Source: Actinosynnema pretiosum (lineage in GTDB: Bacteria; Actinomycetota; Actinomycetes; Mycobacteriales; Pseudonocardiaceae). Taken from it: DNA of 64,000 nucleotides. The notes under the pieces were generated by a model. That model made no database searches. It was given only the letters and a program-made list of their open reading frames with translations, and had not been told where the DNA came from. Position numbers and translations under genes: made by a program. The DNA lies in contig NZ_JAMTCF010000022.1 of the NCBI RefSeq assembly GCF_024171695.1, positions 62,001-126,000 of the forward strand. Reading direction: 5' to 3'. Positions 1-10,550 of the stretch are shown piece after piece. Numbering within the stretch: position 1 is the stretch's first letter; each line of letters begins with the position of its first letter.

Positions 1-360
1 GAGCGCGATCTGGAACACCCCGGCCAGGATGACCGCGGCGATCAGGTAGCCGAGGCCGTGCTCCTGGTTGAGCGGGGCGATGACCAGGGCGACCGCGCCG
101 GTGGCCGCGGAGATCATGGCGCGCCGCCCGCCGACGACCGAGATCACCACGGCCATGGTGAACGAGGCGAACAGGCCGAGCGCGGGGTCGACCCCGGCGA
201 TGATCGAGAACGAGATGGCCTCGGGGATCAGCGCCAGCGCGACGACGAGACCGGCGAGGACCTCGGTGCGCCAGACCTTGGGGTCGCGCAGCCAGTCGGG
301 GGCCAGCGCGCCGCGCAGGCGGGCGGGCAGGGCGGAGGGGGAGGACACGGAGGGGTTCAC
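1..360 (-). CDS. SulP-family anion (sulfate) transporter, N-terminal part
   Basis: Partial gene; the rest lies beyond the left edge. The visible 120 residues start at a GTG (360-358) and contain a short polar N-terminus, then membrane segments with the SulP signature: an '[17 protein letters not shown]' helix followed by '[13 protein letters not shown]' and '[13 protein letters not shown]'. These match the first transmembrane segments of SulP permeases, which move sulfate, bicarbonate or other anions across the cytoplasmic membrane. I see no convincing ribosome-binding site before the GTG. The C-terminal STAS domain, if present, is outside the window, so substrate cannot be judged. Confidence 0.85.
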   Translation of the reverse strand, partial: MNPSVSSPSALPARLRGALAPDWLRDPKVWRTEVLAGLVVALALIPEAISFSIIAGVDPALGLFASFTMAVVISVVGGRRAMISAATGAVALVIAPLNQEHGLGYLIAAVILAGVFQIAL

Positions 361-863
361 CTGTCGTGCTCGGGCACACCCCCGTGGAAGGGGGTGCGGC
401 GGTGGGGACGGCGGCGCCGGAGTCGGCGCGCCGCGACGGCGGTCCAGCGCGGCGCGACTCGGGCGCGGGCGGGACCGGGCGGGGACGGGAGCGGCAGGGC
501 CGTGCGACCTGGCCGTGCGACCGGGCCTCGGCCCGCGCCCTCCCGGACACCGGGGGTTACGGCGGGCAGGCCTCGGCGGTGGGCGTGATCCGCTCGCGCA
601 CGCTCGTCTCCTGCGGGGCTCGGCTCTCCGGCGGAGACCCTGGTCTGCCCCGGCACGACGGCGTGGCGGCCCACGGCCTGCCTCGCCGCGCTGATCCTAC
701 GTCCTCCGGCGACACACGCGACCCCAGGGCCGCTCCCCCACACGGCCGCCCGCGCACACCCACATGCCTGATCAACACCGTTTCCGCAAGTACCCATGCA
801 CTGATCCGCATGTCACACCGGGACAACTGTCCCACTGGGACATTCCAGCAGTACGCTTGTCCC
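361..863. other. Intergenic region without a recognisable gene
   Basis: About 500 bases separate the divergent SulP and TetR genes. Frames crossing this stretch are rich in Arg, Gly and Pro and look like noise of GC-rich DNA. The last 45 bases carry the TetR promoter and operator-like repeats described separately. Nothing else stands out. Confidence 0.5.
820..863 (+). promoter_or_regulatory. Operator-like GGGACA/TGTCCC array and leaderless promoter of the TetR-ADH operon
   Basis: TGTCCCACTGGGACA (828-842) is a perfect 7-1-7 palindrome. An extra GGGACA half-site lies at 820-825 and an extra TGTCCC at 858-863, giving four half-sites within 44 bases. A TACGCT -10-like box (852-857) sits six bases before the GTG start at 864, so the mRNA is probably leaderless. 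The palindrome overlaps the -35 position. The likely ligand is the TetR regulator encoded immediately downstream (autoregulation); that is inference. Confidence 0.65.
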
Positions 864-1502
864 GTGAGCGTTCGACCAGAGCCGGTCGTGGACGGCCGGA
901 GGCAGCGGAAGACGCTGCGCACGCGTGAGGCGCTGGCCTCGGCGGCGGTGGAGCTCGTGGTGGCGCGCGGACTGCGCGCGGTCACCGTCGAGGAGATCGC
1001 CGACCGGGCCGACGTCACCCGGCGCACCTTCAGCCGCTACTTCGCAGGCAAGGAGACCGCCGTCCTCGACGGCGTCCGGGCCGACGGCGACCGGATCAAC
1101 GCCGCCCTGCGGGCCCGCCCCGCCGACGAGGACCCGATGACGGCCTACCGGGCCGCCGTCCGGGACTGGCTCGACGACGAGGGCGAACCCGCCTGGCACC
1201 GCCGCCCCGGCGTCCGCGACCTGTTGCGGCTGACCGAGCGGGAACCCACGCTGTTCGGCGCGCACCACCACCTCCGGGCTCTCGCCGAGGCCGAGTCGGT
1301 GCGGGTGCTCGCGGAGCGGATGGGCGTGCCCGAGGACGACCTGCGGCCCGCCGTGGTGGTCGGCGCGGGCGCGGGCGCGCTGGTGGCGGCGACCCGCCTG
1401 TGGCTCTTCGGCGACGAGGAGCTGCCCGTGCTGGTGGACCGCGCGTTCGACGCCCTGGTCGGGGCGCTCGCCATACCTACAACGCAGTGGAGTGCGCCAT
1501 GA
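864..1502 (+). CDS. TetR-family transcriptional regulator
   Basis: A 212-aa regulator with an N-terminal TetR helix-turn-helix (roughly residues 15-60; 'VTVEEIADRADVTRRTFSRYFAGKE') and an alpha-helical ligand domain. I place the start at GTG 864 because it follows a -10 box by six bases and gives a normal TetR length; the reading frame stays open far upstream but loses protein character. The stop overlaps the start of the alcohol dehydrogenase gene (ATGA), so the two are co-transcribed and translationally coupled. It probably represses its own operon through the GGGACA/TGTCCC sites just upstream. The inducer is unknown; a substrate of the dehydrogenase is a reasonable guess. Confidence 0.9.
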   Translation: MSVRPEPVVDGRRQRKTLRTREALASAAVELVVARGLRAVTVEEIADRADVTRRTFSRYFAGKETAVLDGVRADGDRINAALRARPADEDPMTAYRAAVRDWLDDEGEPAWHRRPGVRDLLRLTEREPTLFGAHHHLRALAEAESVRVLAERMGVPEDDLRPAVVVGAGAGALVAATRLWLFGDEELPVLVDRAFDALVGALAIPTTQWSAP

Positions 1503-2539
1503 AGGCTGTGCAGTACCGCGAGATCGGCAAGGCCCCCGAGGTCGTCACCGTCCCCGACCCCGAGGCCGGTCCCGGCCAGGTCGTGCTGGAGGTGGCCGCC
1601 GCGGGCGTGTGCCACTCGGACATCGCCGTGATGGAGTGGCCCGCCGAGGTCTACGGCTACGGCTTCCCCCTCACCCTGGGCCACGAGGGCGTCGGCAAGG
1701 TCGCCGCACTCGGCCAGGGCGTCACGGGCCTGAAGGTCGGCGAGATGGTCGCCGTCTACGGCCCGCAGGGCTGCGGCTCGTGCGCCAAGTGCGCCGAGGG
1801 CAAGGAGAACTACTGCCTGCGCGCCGCCGAGCTGGGCATCAACCCGCCCGGACTGGGCGCGCCCGGCGCGATGGCCGAGTACATGCTGATCGACAACGCC
1901 CGCCACCTGGTGCCGCTGGGCGACCTCGACCCGGTCTCGGCCGCCCCGCTCACCGACGCGGGCCTCACGCCGTACCACGCGATCAAGAAGTCGCTGCCCA
2001 AGCTGGTCCCCGGCAGCACCGCCGTGGTCATCGGCACCGGCGGCCTGGGCCACATGGCCATCCAGATCCTGCGCGCCACCACGGCCGCCCGCGTGATCGC
2101 GCTGGACGTGTCGAAGGAGAAGCTGGAGCTGGCGGCGGCGGTCGGCGCGCACGAGACCGTGCTGTCCGACGCGAACGCCACCAAGGCCGTGCGCGAGCTG
2201 ACCGGCGGCCTGGGCGCCGAGGTCGTGCTCGACTTCGTGGGCGTCGGCCCGACGGTGGCCACGGCGGCGGGCGTCGTCGCGGTCGAGGGCGACCTGACCG
2301 TGGTCGGCATCGGCGGCGGCACCGTGCCGGTCGGCTTCGGCACGATCCCGTTCGACGTGTCGGTGTCCACCCCGTACTGGGGCAGCCGGGGCGAGCTGAT
2401 CGAGGTGCTGGACCTGGCCCGCTCCGGCGCGCTGACCGTGCACACCGAGACCTTCGGCATCGACGAGGCGCCGCTGGCGTACGAGCGGCTGCACGCCGGT
2501 CAGGTTCGCGGGCGCGCGGTCGTCCTGCCGCGCGGCTGA
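1499..2539 (+). CDS. Zinc-dependent alcohol dehydrogenase (MDR family)
   Basis: A 346-aa medium-chain dehydrogenase/reductase that oxidises alcohols or reduces aldehydes with NAD(P)(H). Visible features: catalytic zinc ligand Cys38 in 'GVCHSD', His61-Glu62 in 'GHEGVG', four structural-zinc cysteines at about 92, 95, 98 and 106, and the nucleotide-binding GTGGLG at 179-184. Length is normal for the family. It starts four bases inside the end of the TetR gene, so the regulator and enzyme form one operon. Two strong hairpins follow the stop. Substrate cannot be read from the sequence. Confidence 0.9.
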   Translation: MKAVQYREIGKAPEVVTVPDPEAGPGQVVLEVAAAGVCHSDIAVMEWPAEVYGYGFPLTLGHEGVGKVAALGQGVTGLKVGEMVAVYGPQGCGSCAKCAEGKENYCLRAAELGINPPGLGAPGAMAEYMLIDNARHLVPLGDLDPVSAAPLTDAGLTPYHAIKKSLPKLVPGSTAVVIGTGGLGHMAIQILRATTAARVIALDVSKEKLELAAAVGAHETVLSDANATKAVRELTGGLGAEVVLDFVGVGPTVATAAGVVAVEGDLTVVGIGGGTVPVGFGTIPFDVSVSTPYWGSRGELIEVLDLARSGALTVHTETFGIDEAPLAYERLHAGQVRGRAVVLPRG

Positions 2540-2549
2540 GCGATGCGGT

Positions 2550-2623
2550 GGGCGCGCCGCCCCTCGGCGCGCCCGCCGGTCGGGAACGTGGAGCGGTCCG
2601 GTGGTGGCGACCACCGGACCGCT
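2550..2623. terminator. Two back-to-back perfect hairpins between convergent genes
   Basis: A perfect 10-bp stem with a 5-base loop (2550-2574) is followed by a perfect 14-bp stem with a GGCG loop (2592-2623). They lie between the convergent alcohol dehydrogenase and aldolase-like genes and are well placed as a bidirectional terminator. No T-tract follows, as is common in high-GC actinobacteria. Confidence 0.7.
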
Positions 2624-2679
2624 TCGCCGTGCCCACGACCTGGCCCCTCGGTCGGGTGATCCCCGACCGGGCGCGGGCC

Positions 2680-3465
2680 TCAGACCCCGTGCGGGCGGCT
2701 GCGGGCGGACGGGATGCCGCGCGGGGCGTCGGCGTGGACCACGTTCGCCAGCACGCGCGCCAGCGCCGCCGGGTCGCCCGAGTCCGCCACCGCCTGCCCG
2801 GCCGTGATGCCACCGGACCCGGCGGCCAGCGCGCGCCGCGCCTCGGCGACGGTCTCCGCGTCCGCCCGGTGGTGGGTGACCGCGATCAGCACCGGGATGG
2901 CGCACCCGGCGATCACGTCGGCCTGCGCCGCGTGGTCGGCCACCGGCGGCAGCTCCACCAGGTCCGCGCCCAGGTCGACGGCGAGCCCGGCGGCGCGGGC
3001 CAGCAGCTCCGGCGAGCCCTGCTCGGGGCCGCGCGGGTGCACCGAGGCCAGCAGCGGCACGTTCCACCGGTCGCACTCCTCGGCGACGGTGGCCAGGTCC
3101 GCGATCTGCCGGTTCTCGCCGTCCGAGCCGAAGTCGACGCTCACGCACACCGCGTCCGCGCCCAGCCGCACCGCCTCCTCCACGTGCGCGACCAGGTGGG
3201 TGGAGTCGGGGGCGTGCTTGGTGCTGGCGCTGAGGTTCACCACCAGCGAGGCGGAGGTGAACGACTCGGGGTGCACGTGCCGCAGCAGCCCCTTGTGCAG
3301 CACCACCGCGTCCGCGCCGCCGTCGATCACCTCGGCGACGGTCCGCGCCAGGCTGCCGCAGCCCGCGGCGGGCTGCTCCAGGGGGACGAGCAGCAGGCGG
3401 GGGCCGCCGTGCTGGTGCATCCGCCTGATGCGGAGCTGCCGGGCGAACGTGCGGAAGGGCGTCAC
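2680..3465 (-). CDS. DhnA/ADH-synthase-type aldolase homologue lacking the Schiff-base lysine
   Basis: A 261-aa TIM-barrel protein of the class I archaeal-type aldolase group (fructose-bisphosphate aldolase / 2-amino-3,7-dideoxy-D-threo-hept-6-ulosonate synthase). Matching blocks are 'GGADAVVLHKGLLRH' (49-63), 'GADAVCVSVDFGSD' (102-115), 'WNVPLLASVHPRGP' (134-147) and 'LGADLVELPP' (165-174). In the family the last block reads GAD-I-V-K, with the lysine forming the Schiff base; here residue 171 is Glu. The family's VPMDHG also reads VPLEQP (28-33). So it is probably not a normal aldolase: either another chemistry or a binding role. The GTG start at 3465 has a GGAGG site eight bases upstream. 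It stands alone, converging on the alcohol dehydrogenase. Confidence 0.75.
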   Translation of the reverse strand: MTPFRTFARQLRIRRMHQHGGPRLLLVPLEQPAAGCGSLARTVAEVIDGGADAVVLHKGLLRHVHPESFTSASLVVNLSASTKHAPDSTHLVAHVEEAVRLGADAVCVSVDFGSDGENRQIADLATVAEECDRWNVPLLASVHPRGPEQGSPELLARAAGLAVDLGADLVELPPVADHAAQADVIAGCAIPVLIAVTHHRADAETVAEARRALAAGSGGITAGQAVADSGDPAALARVLANVVHADAPRGIPSARSRPHGV

Positions 3466-3622
3466 CGCGTGCCTCCAGTGGTGCCGGGGCCGATGCGTAA
3501 ATCGGGCAGGACTCAACCACACCGCCGATCGGCCTAGTGACGATTCCACCGGTCCGGGTGACACCGTTCGGGCCAACGGGTGACACCGGGGATTCCCCCG
3601 AGCGACCGACCCGCCCGGCAGT

Positions 3623-4315
3623 TCATCCCCGCGCGACGACCCGGTCCAGCCACTCGGCCAGCAGCGCCCGCTCCCCCGCGCTGAGCGCGGTCAGCTCCGG
3701 CGCGGCGGCCCGCAGCGCGATCGCCGCCCCGACCGGTCCGGTGGGCGCGCCGGTCGGCGCGGGCCCGGTGGTGACGGCGGCGATGACCGCCTCCCGCGCC
3801 GTGGTCGACAGCTCCGGGTCGCGCTCGTCCTCGGGCGTGGCGATCAGGGTGAACGTGAGCCCGCAGCCCGCCGAGTGCACCAGGTGCGCGGCCCGCTCCT
3901 CGGCGACCTTGAGCCGCCCGGCCTCGGCGATGCGGCGGACGGTGCCCGCGAGCACGTCGGCGGCCTGCCTGGCGGCGGGCGAGGAGACGCCGGTGCGGGC
4001 GTCGCCGTAGATCAGCGAGTAGAGGGCGGGGTTGGCGACGCCGAAGCCGACGTGCAGGTCCCAGCCCCGGCGCAGGTCGTCGACGGGGTCGGCGGAGTGG
4101 GCGAGGGAGGTCTTGTCGGCCAGGTAGGAGGCGAAGCCGTGGCTGGCGACGGCGTCGAGCAGGCCGTCCTTGTCGCCGAAGATGCGGTAGATCGTGGGCG
4201 ACTGGACCCCGGACGCCGCGCACACCGCGCGCGTGGACACCGCCTCCCGGCCGCCTTGCAGGAGCAGGTCGTAGGCGGCGGCGACGATGCGGTCGCGGGT
4301 CAGGTCTCGCTTCAC
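3623..4315 (-). CDS. TetR-family transcriptional regulator
   Basis: A 230-aa TetR regulator. The helix-turn-helix is at about residues 10-55 ('GREAVSTRAVCAASGVQSPT'), followed by a helical effector domain. Start is GTG 4315; an acgata motif at 4322-4327 reads TATCGT on the coding strand, six bases away, so transcription may be leaderless. It is divergent from an SDR gene with 144 bp between them that carries two similar palindromic half-repeats. This is the classic layout of a local repressor controlling the neighbouring reductase; that role is inference. Confidence 0.9.
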   Translation of the reverse strand: MKRDLTRDRIVAAAYDLLLQGGREAVSTRAVCAASGVQSPTIYRIFGDKDGLLDAVASHGFASYLADKTSLAHSADPVDDLRRGWDLHVGFGVANPALYSLIYGDARTGVSSPAARQAADVLAGTVRRIAEAGRLKVAEERAAHLVHSAGCGLTFTLIATPEDERDPELSTTAREAVIAAVTTGPAPTGAPTGPVGAAIALRAAAPELTALSAGERALLAEWLDRVVARG

Positions 4316-4345
4316 CCCGACACGATAACGGGCGCGACGGCGTTT

Positions 4346-4414
4346 GGTAGCGCCGTTAACACTGTCACGTTGCCGCCGAATAGCGCCGCTACCGTCGAGC
4401 TGTTACCGTTGACA
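4346..4414. promoter_or_regulatory. TetR operator candidates in the TetR/SDR divergent promoter
   Basis: TAGCGCCGCTA (4381-4391) is a perfect 5-1-5 palindrome and TAGCGCCGTTA (4348-4358) is a one-mismatch copy; the two 13-base stretches match at 10 of 13 positions as a direct repeat, 33 bases apart. TTGACA at 4409-4414 is a good -35 for the SDR gene although I see no strong -10. The repeats overlap the likely -35 of the TetR gene. Confidence 0.55.
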
Positions 4415-4459
4415 ACAACAGGTGCCGGGACCGGCGCCGCAGAGCGTGGGAGGAAGCAC

Positions 4460-5194
4460 GTGGGCAGCACTGAGCGCGTCGCGATCGTCACCGGCGGGTC
4501 CAGGGGCATCGGCCGGGCCGTCGCCGAGCGGCTGGCGGCGGACGGGCAGGCCGTGGTGGTGAACTACGCGGGCAACGAGGAGGCGGCGCGCGAGACCGTC
4601 GAGGCGATCACCGCGCGCGGCGGGCGGGCCGTGGCGGTGCGCGGCGACGTCGGCGACGAGGCGGCCGTGAAGGCCCTGTTCGACGCGGCGGAGGAGCACT
4701 TCGGCGGCGTGGACGTGGTGGTGAACTCGGCCGGGATCATGGCGCTGAGCCCGGTGGCCCAGCTCGACCTGGCTGAGCTGGACCGCATCCACCGCACGAA
4801 CGTGCGAGGCGCGTTCGCCGTCGCCCGCGAGGCCGCGAACCGGGTGCGGCAGGGCGGCGCGGTGGTGCTGTTCTCCACCACGGTCACCAAGACCAACCTG
4901 CCGACCTACGCGGCGTACGCGGCCAGCAAGGCGGCCGTGGAGACCCTGGTGCCGATCCTGGCCAAGGAGCTGGCGGGCAAGGACGTGACGGTGAACGCCG
5001 TCGCCCCCGGCCCGACCGCGACGGAGCTGTTCCTGAACGGCAAGAGCGACGAGCTGGTCGCGAAGCTGGCCGCGCAGAACCCGATGGGGCGGCTGGGCGC
5101 GCCGGAGGACATCGCCGAGGTGGTGTCGGTGCTGGCCGGTGGCGCGCGGTGGGTGAACGCGCAGACGGTGTTCGTCAACGGCGGCCTGGCCTGA
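4460..5194 (+). CDS. SDR-family oxidoreductase (3-oxoacyl-ACP-reductase-like)
   Basis: A 244-aa classical short-chain dehydrogenase/reductase, probably NADP(H)-dependent. It has the cofactor motif TGGSRGIG (11-18), 'VVNSAG' (87-92), an active-site Ser around 139 and YAASK with Tyr153 and Lys157. Length is standard. GTG 4460 is chosen because GGGAGGAAG lies just upstream and the cofactor motif then sits at the usual place. It is divergent from a TetR gene that likely controls it. Its substrate is unknown; relatives reduce ketones or quinones, and a FabG role is less likely given the dedicated regulator. Confidence 0.9.
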   Translation: MGSTERVAIVTGGSRGIGRAVAERLAADGQAVVVNYAGNEEAARETVEAITARGGRAVAVRGDVGDEAAVKALFDAAEEHFGGVDVVVNSAGIMALSPVAQLDLAELDRIHRTNVRGAFAVAREAANRVRQGGAVVLFSTTVTKTNLPTYAAYAASKAAVETLVPILAKELAGKDVTVNAVAPGPTATELFLNGKSDELVAKLAAQNPMGRLGAPEDIAEVVSVLAGGARWVNAQTVFVNGGLA

Positions 5195-5239
5195 CACCCG
5201 GTGGCGGCGGCGCCCCGGTTCCCCGTGGCGCCGCCGCGC

Positions 5240-5749
5240 TCACCGCGCCCGCTTCCGCTTGACCCGCACGGGCACCGCGCCGACCCGCCCGGAGTCCCCG
5301 TCCAGGATCTCCAGGATGGCGCGGACCTGTCCGTCGAACTGGTGGCCCAGGTCCCGGTAGAGCAACCACAGCCCCTCGCGGGCGAGCGCGCGGCACTCGG
5401 CCCCGAGATCACCGCTGCCCCGCTCCACGGCCTCGGGATCGGTCTGACCGGCGACCAGCTGGAAGAGCAGCTCCAGCACCCACCCCTTGGCGGGCTCGCT
5501 CAGCGGACCGGCGAGCCCGGCCAGGAGCACGGGCACCGCGGCGGGCGCGGCCTCGAACAGGTAGCCGGACACGACGATCCGGTTCTCCAACTGCCAGTAG
5601 CACTTCTCGGCCTCCTCCTCGGAGAGCGCCGACAGCAGGCCAGCGAGGCTCACCGGCGTGTTCCGCCTCCACTCCTCCTTCGGCGAGATCACCGCCAACG
5701 AGGCCCAGTCGTGTCGGTCGAGCTCGAACTCGACCAGTGGGGTCGTCAC
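5240..5749 (-). CDS. Hypothetical protein, helical repeat-like
   Basis: A 169-aa protein I do not recognise. It begins at GTG 5749, preceded by GGAGGT. The middle part (about 60-140) has regularly spaced Ala/Leu-rich helices ('AAPAAVPVLLAGLAG', 'AKGWVLELLFQLV', 'CRALAREGLWLLYRDLG') that resemble a short HEAT/ARM-type alpha-solenoid, and the C-terminus is basic (VKRKRAR). There is no signal peptide or membrane segment. It converges on the SDR gene and is divergent from the methyltransferase. Proteins of this type are common beside actinobacterial polymorphic-toxin genes, but none is next to it here. Confidence 0.7.
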   Translation of the reverse strand: MTTPLVEFELDRHDWASLAVISPKEEWRRNTPVSLAGLLSALSEEEAEKCYWQLENRIVVSGYLFEAAPAAVPVLLAGLAGPLSEPAKGWVLELLFQLVAGQTDPEAVERGSGDLGAECRALAREGLWLLYRDLGHQFDGQVRAILEILDGDSGRVGAVPVRVKRKRAR

Positions 5750-5839
5750 CGCGCCACCTCCATGATCATGAACGAGCGTAGCGCCGCGCGGTCCCGCCGA
5801 GCCGGGAAAAACCGGGTGCGCCCTTCACCGCGCCCCCGT

Positions 5840-5845
5840 TAGCTT
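5840..5845 (+). promoter_or_regulatory. -10 box of a probably leaderless methyltransferase mRNA
   Basis: TAGCTT ends seven bases before the ATG at 5853. The region between contains no ribosome-binding site, so transcription probably begins at the start codon. Confidence 0.5.
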
Positions 5846-5852
5846 CGGACGC

Positions 5853-6608
5853 ATGGACTTCGCAGCGCTGCGGCGGAACACGCCCGACGAGGACGGCTAC
5901 TTCGGCGAGGCGGTCGCCGCCGACTACGACGCCCCCGGCCCACCCGGACCCGAGGTCGCCGCGGCCGTCGACGTGCTCGCCGAGCTCGCCGCAGGCGGCC
6001 GGGTGCTGGAGTTCGCGATCGGCACCGGCCGGATCGCGCTGCCGCTCGCCGAGCGCGGGGTCGAGGTGGCCGGGATCGAGCTGTCCAAGGCCATGCTCAC
6101 CCGGTTGCGCGCCAAGCCCGGCGGGGACGCGCTGGAGTGCGCCGTCGGCGACTTCTCCACCACGCGCGTCGCGGGCGAGTTCTCGCTGGTGTTCCTCGTC
6201 TACAACACGATCCAGAACGTCACCACCCAGGACGCCCAGGTCGAGACCTTCCGCAACGCCGCCGCGCACCTGGCCCCCGGCGGCCGGTTCCTGGTCGAGA
6301 ACGTCCTGCCGAACCTGCGCGAGCTGCCGCGCGGCCGGACCGACGTGCCCTTCGACAGCGGCCCCGACACCTGGGCGTTCTCCCGCTACGACATCGCCAC
6401 CCAGTCCATGAGCAACAACCGCTTCACCGTCCGCGACGGCCGCGCCACCGTGAGCACGATCCCGTTCCGGTACGTCTGGCCCGCCGAGCTGGACCTCATG
6501 GCCCGCATCGCCGGACTGCGCCTGGAGCACCGCTGGACCGACTGGGACCGCTCGCCGTTCCACCACGAGAGCCGAAAGCACGTCTCGGTGTGGCGCAAGG
6601 AGGACTGA
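5853..6608 (+). CDS. Class I SAM-dependent methyltransferase
   Basis: A 251-aa methyltransferase. The SAM-binding motif I reads 'VLEFAIGTGRIALPLAERG' (about 50-68), where the usual Gly-x-Gly-x-Gly becomes A-I-G-T-G; motif II 'VAGIELS' and the post-I 'LAPGGRFLVENV' are clear. The acceptor is not predictable. It lies between a helical-repeat gene on the other strand and a MmcQ/YjbR gene. The ATG at 5853 follows a TANNNT box directly, so it is probably leaderless. Confidence 0.85.
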   Translation: MDFAALRRNTPDEDGYFGEAVAADYDAPGPPGPEVAAAVDVLAELAAGGRVLEFAIGTGRIALPLAERGVEVAGIELSKAMLTRLRAKPGGDALECAVGDFSTTRVAGEFSLVFLVYNTIQNVTTQDAQVETFRNAAAHLAPGGRFLVENVLPNLRELPRGRTDVPFDSGPDTWAFSRYDIATQSMSNNRFTVRDGRATVSTIPFRYVWPAELDLMARIAGLRLEHRWTDWDRSPFHHESRKHVSVWRKED

Positions 6609-6658
6609 CTGTCGGTGCCCCCTCCTACACTTGCCGCCGACACAGGGAGCAGGGGGTC

Positions 6659-7027
6659 GTGGTGGCGGTGAGTTCGGAGGGGTTCTTCTCCCTCGTGCGG
6701 CGGTTGGCCGAGGTCAAGCGGCTCGACCGGCGGGAGTACAGCGCGTTCGAGGTCAAGGGGGTGAAGTTCGCCTACCACTGGCCGCGCACGGAGACGGTCG
6801 GGCTCAAGCAGCTGCTGAGCGAGCAGTTGGCGCTCGTGGCCGAGCGGCCGGACGTGTTCGAGCCGCAGTACGCCATCGCCGGGTTCGGGTGGGTCGTGGT
6901 GCACCTGGACGGGGTGGAGGCGGACGAGCTGGCCGAGCTGCTGTACGAGGCGTGGCGGTTGTCGGCGCCCGAGCAGCTGGTGGAGGAGGAGCCGGACTGG
7001 GCGTTGGCCCCGCCCGTGCTGGGGTAG
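6659..7027 (+). CDS. MmcQ/YjbR-family protein
   Basis: A 122-aa protein matching the MmcQ/YjbR fold (cyclic DNA-binding-like domain), with 'VKGVKFAYHWPRT' and the C-terminal 'LDGVEADELAELLYEAWRL' helix typical of the group. The start is one of three in-frame GTG codons (6659, 6662, 6668); 6659 is best spaced from the purine-rich GGGAGC at 6645-6650. A TACACT -10 box lies at 6626-6631. Its function in the cell is not established. It ends seven bases from the convergent reductase gene. Confidence 0.8.
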   Translation: MVAVSSEGFFSLVRRLAEVKRLDRREYSAFEVKGVKFAYHWPRTETVGLKQLLSEQLALVAERPDVFEPQYAIAGFGWVVVHLDGVEADELAELLYEAWRLSAPEQLVEEEPDWALAPPVLG

Positions 7028-7034
7028 GGGGCGG

Positions 7035-7901
7035 TCAGCGGGGAGGCAGGCCCAGGGCTGAGACGCCCAGGCCGCCCCTGCCCTCGGCGACGGCGGCGTC
7101 CAGGCGGTGCACGGCGGCGGTCAGCAGGTGGGCCGGGCTTCCGGTGGCGCGCAGCGCGGTCAGCGCGGCGCGGGCGCCCTCGGCGAAGGTGGTGATCGTG
7201 GCCTGGTCGGTGGTGTGCTCGCCGGTCGCGAGCGCCGTGACGACCTCGTCCGCCGCGCGCCGCAGGACGTCGAGCGCGACGGCGGTCAGCGCGCGCAGCA
7301 CGTCCGGGGGCGTCCCCCGGTCCAGCAGGTGCCCGGCGGCCTCCGCGTGCGCCACGAGCGCGCTGACGTAGAACGCTCCGGTCATCCCGGCGTCCAGCAG
7401 CTTGGCCGTCCCGACCTCCTCGGCGACGTGCCGCGACGCGCCCGCGAGCGCGCCCAGCACCGGGCCGTGCGCGGCCCACGTCCCGGACGGGCCCGCGTAG
7501 AGGATCACCGCGTCAGGTGAGCCGATCTCCTGCGGGTAGCACAGGATCACCCCGTCCAGGTGCTCCCCGCCCCGGTCGACGACCCAGTCGCGCGCGGCCT
7601 CGGCGTCGCCCGGCGTGCCGCTGGACAGGGTGACCAGCGTGCGTCCCCGCCAGTCCCGCACCGGGTCCAGCGCCTCCAGCGCGGCCTGGCAGGTCGACGT
7701 GCAGGCCACCACGAGCGGCGCCGCCGCCCCGGCCACGTCCGGCGCCGCCGCCACCCGCTCCCCCACGAGCGCGAGCGCCCGCTCGGGGGTCCGGTTCCAC
7801 GCCGCCACCGAACGCCCCGCGCCCGCGAACGCCCGCACCAGCGCGGACCCCATCAGCCCGCACCCGACGACCACCACGTCGCACCCGGCCACGACAACCA
7901 C
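7035..7901 (-). CDS. Imine-reductase-like NAD(P)-dependent oxidoreductase
   Basis: A 288-aa beta-hydroxyacid-dehydrogenase-superfamily protein. The Rossmann motif VGCGLMGSA (12-20) and 'WNRTPERA' (35-42) indicate NADP(H) binding. 'IGSPDAVILYAGP' (126-138) and 'AKLLDAGMTGAFYVSALVAHAEA' around 166-188 match the imine reductase branch better than 6-phosphogluconate or hydroxyisobutyrate dehydrogenases; Asp170 occupies the place of the acidic or aromatic proton donor of imine reductases. It is the last gene of the ACP-ketosynthase-P450-aminotransferase operon, three bases after the fusion gene. Position after an aminotransferase suggests it reduces a cyclic imine formed from the aminated product; that is inference. 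Confidence 0.75.
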   Translation of the reverse strand: MVVVAGCDVVVVGCGLMGSALVRAFAGAGRSVAAWNRTPERALALVGERVAAAPDVAGAAAPLVVACTSTCQAALEALDPVRDWRGRTLVTLSSGTPGDAEAARDWVVDRGGEHLDGVILCYPQEIGSPDAVILYAGPSGTWAAHGPVLGALAGASRHVAEEVGTAKLLDAGMTGAFYVSALVAHAEAAGHLLDRGTPPDVLRALTAVALDVLRRAADEVVTALATGEHTTDQATITTFAEGARAALTALRATGSPAHLLTAAVHRLDAAVAEGRGGLGVSALGLPPR

Positions 7902-7904
7902 CCC

Positions 7905-10546
<2,642 letters not shown>

Positions 10547-10550
<4 letters not shown>

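Noticed and set aside
361-863. A minus-strand gene of about 146 codons between SulP and TetR
   Set aside because: Arg/Pro/Gly-rich, no ribosome-binding site and no resemblance to any family.
1145-3586. Long minus-strand open frame across the alcohol dehydrogenase
   Set aside because: Arg/Gly/Ala/His-rich low-complexity translation; the plus-strand enzyme and the shorter aldolase-like gene explain the DNA.
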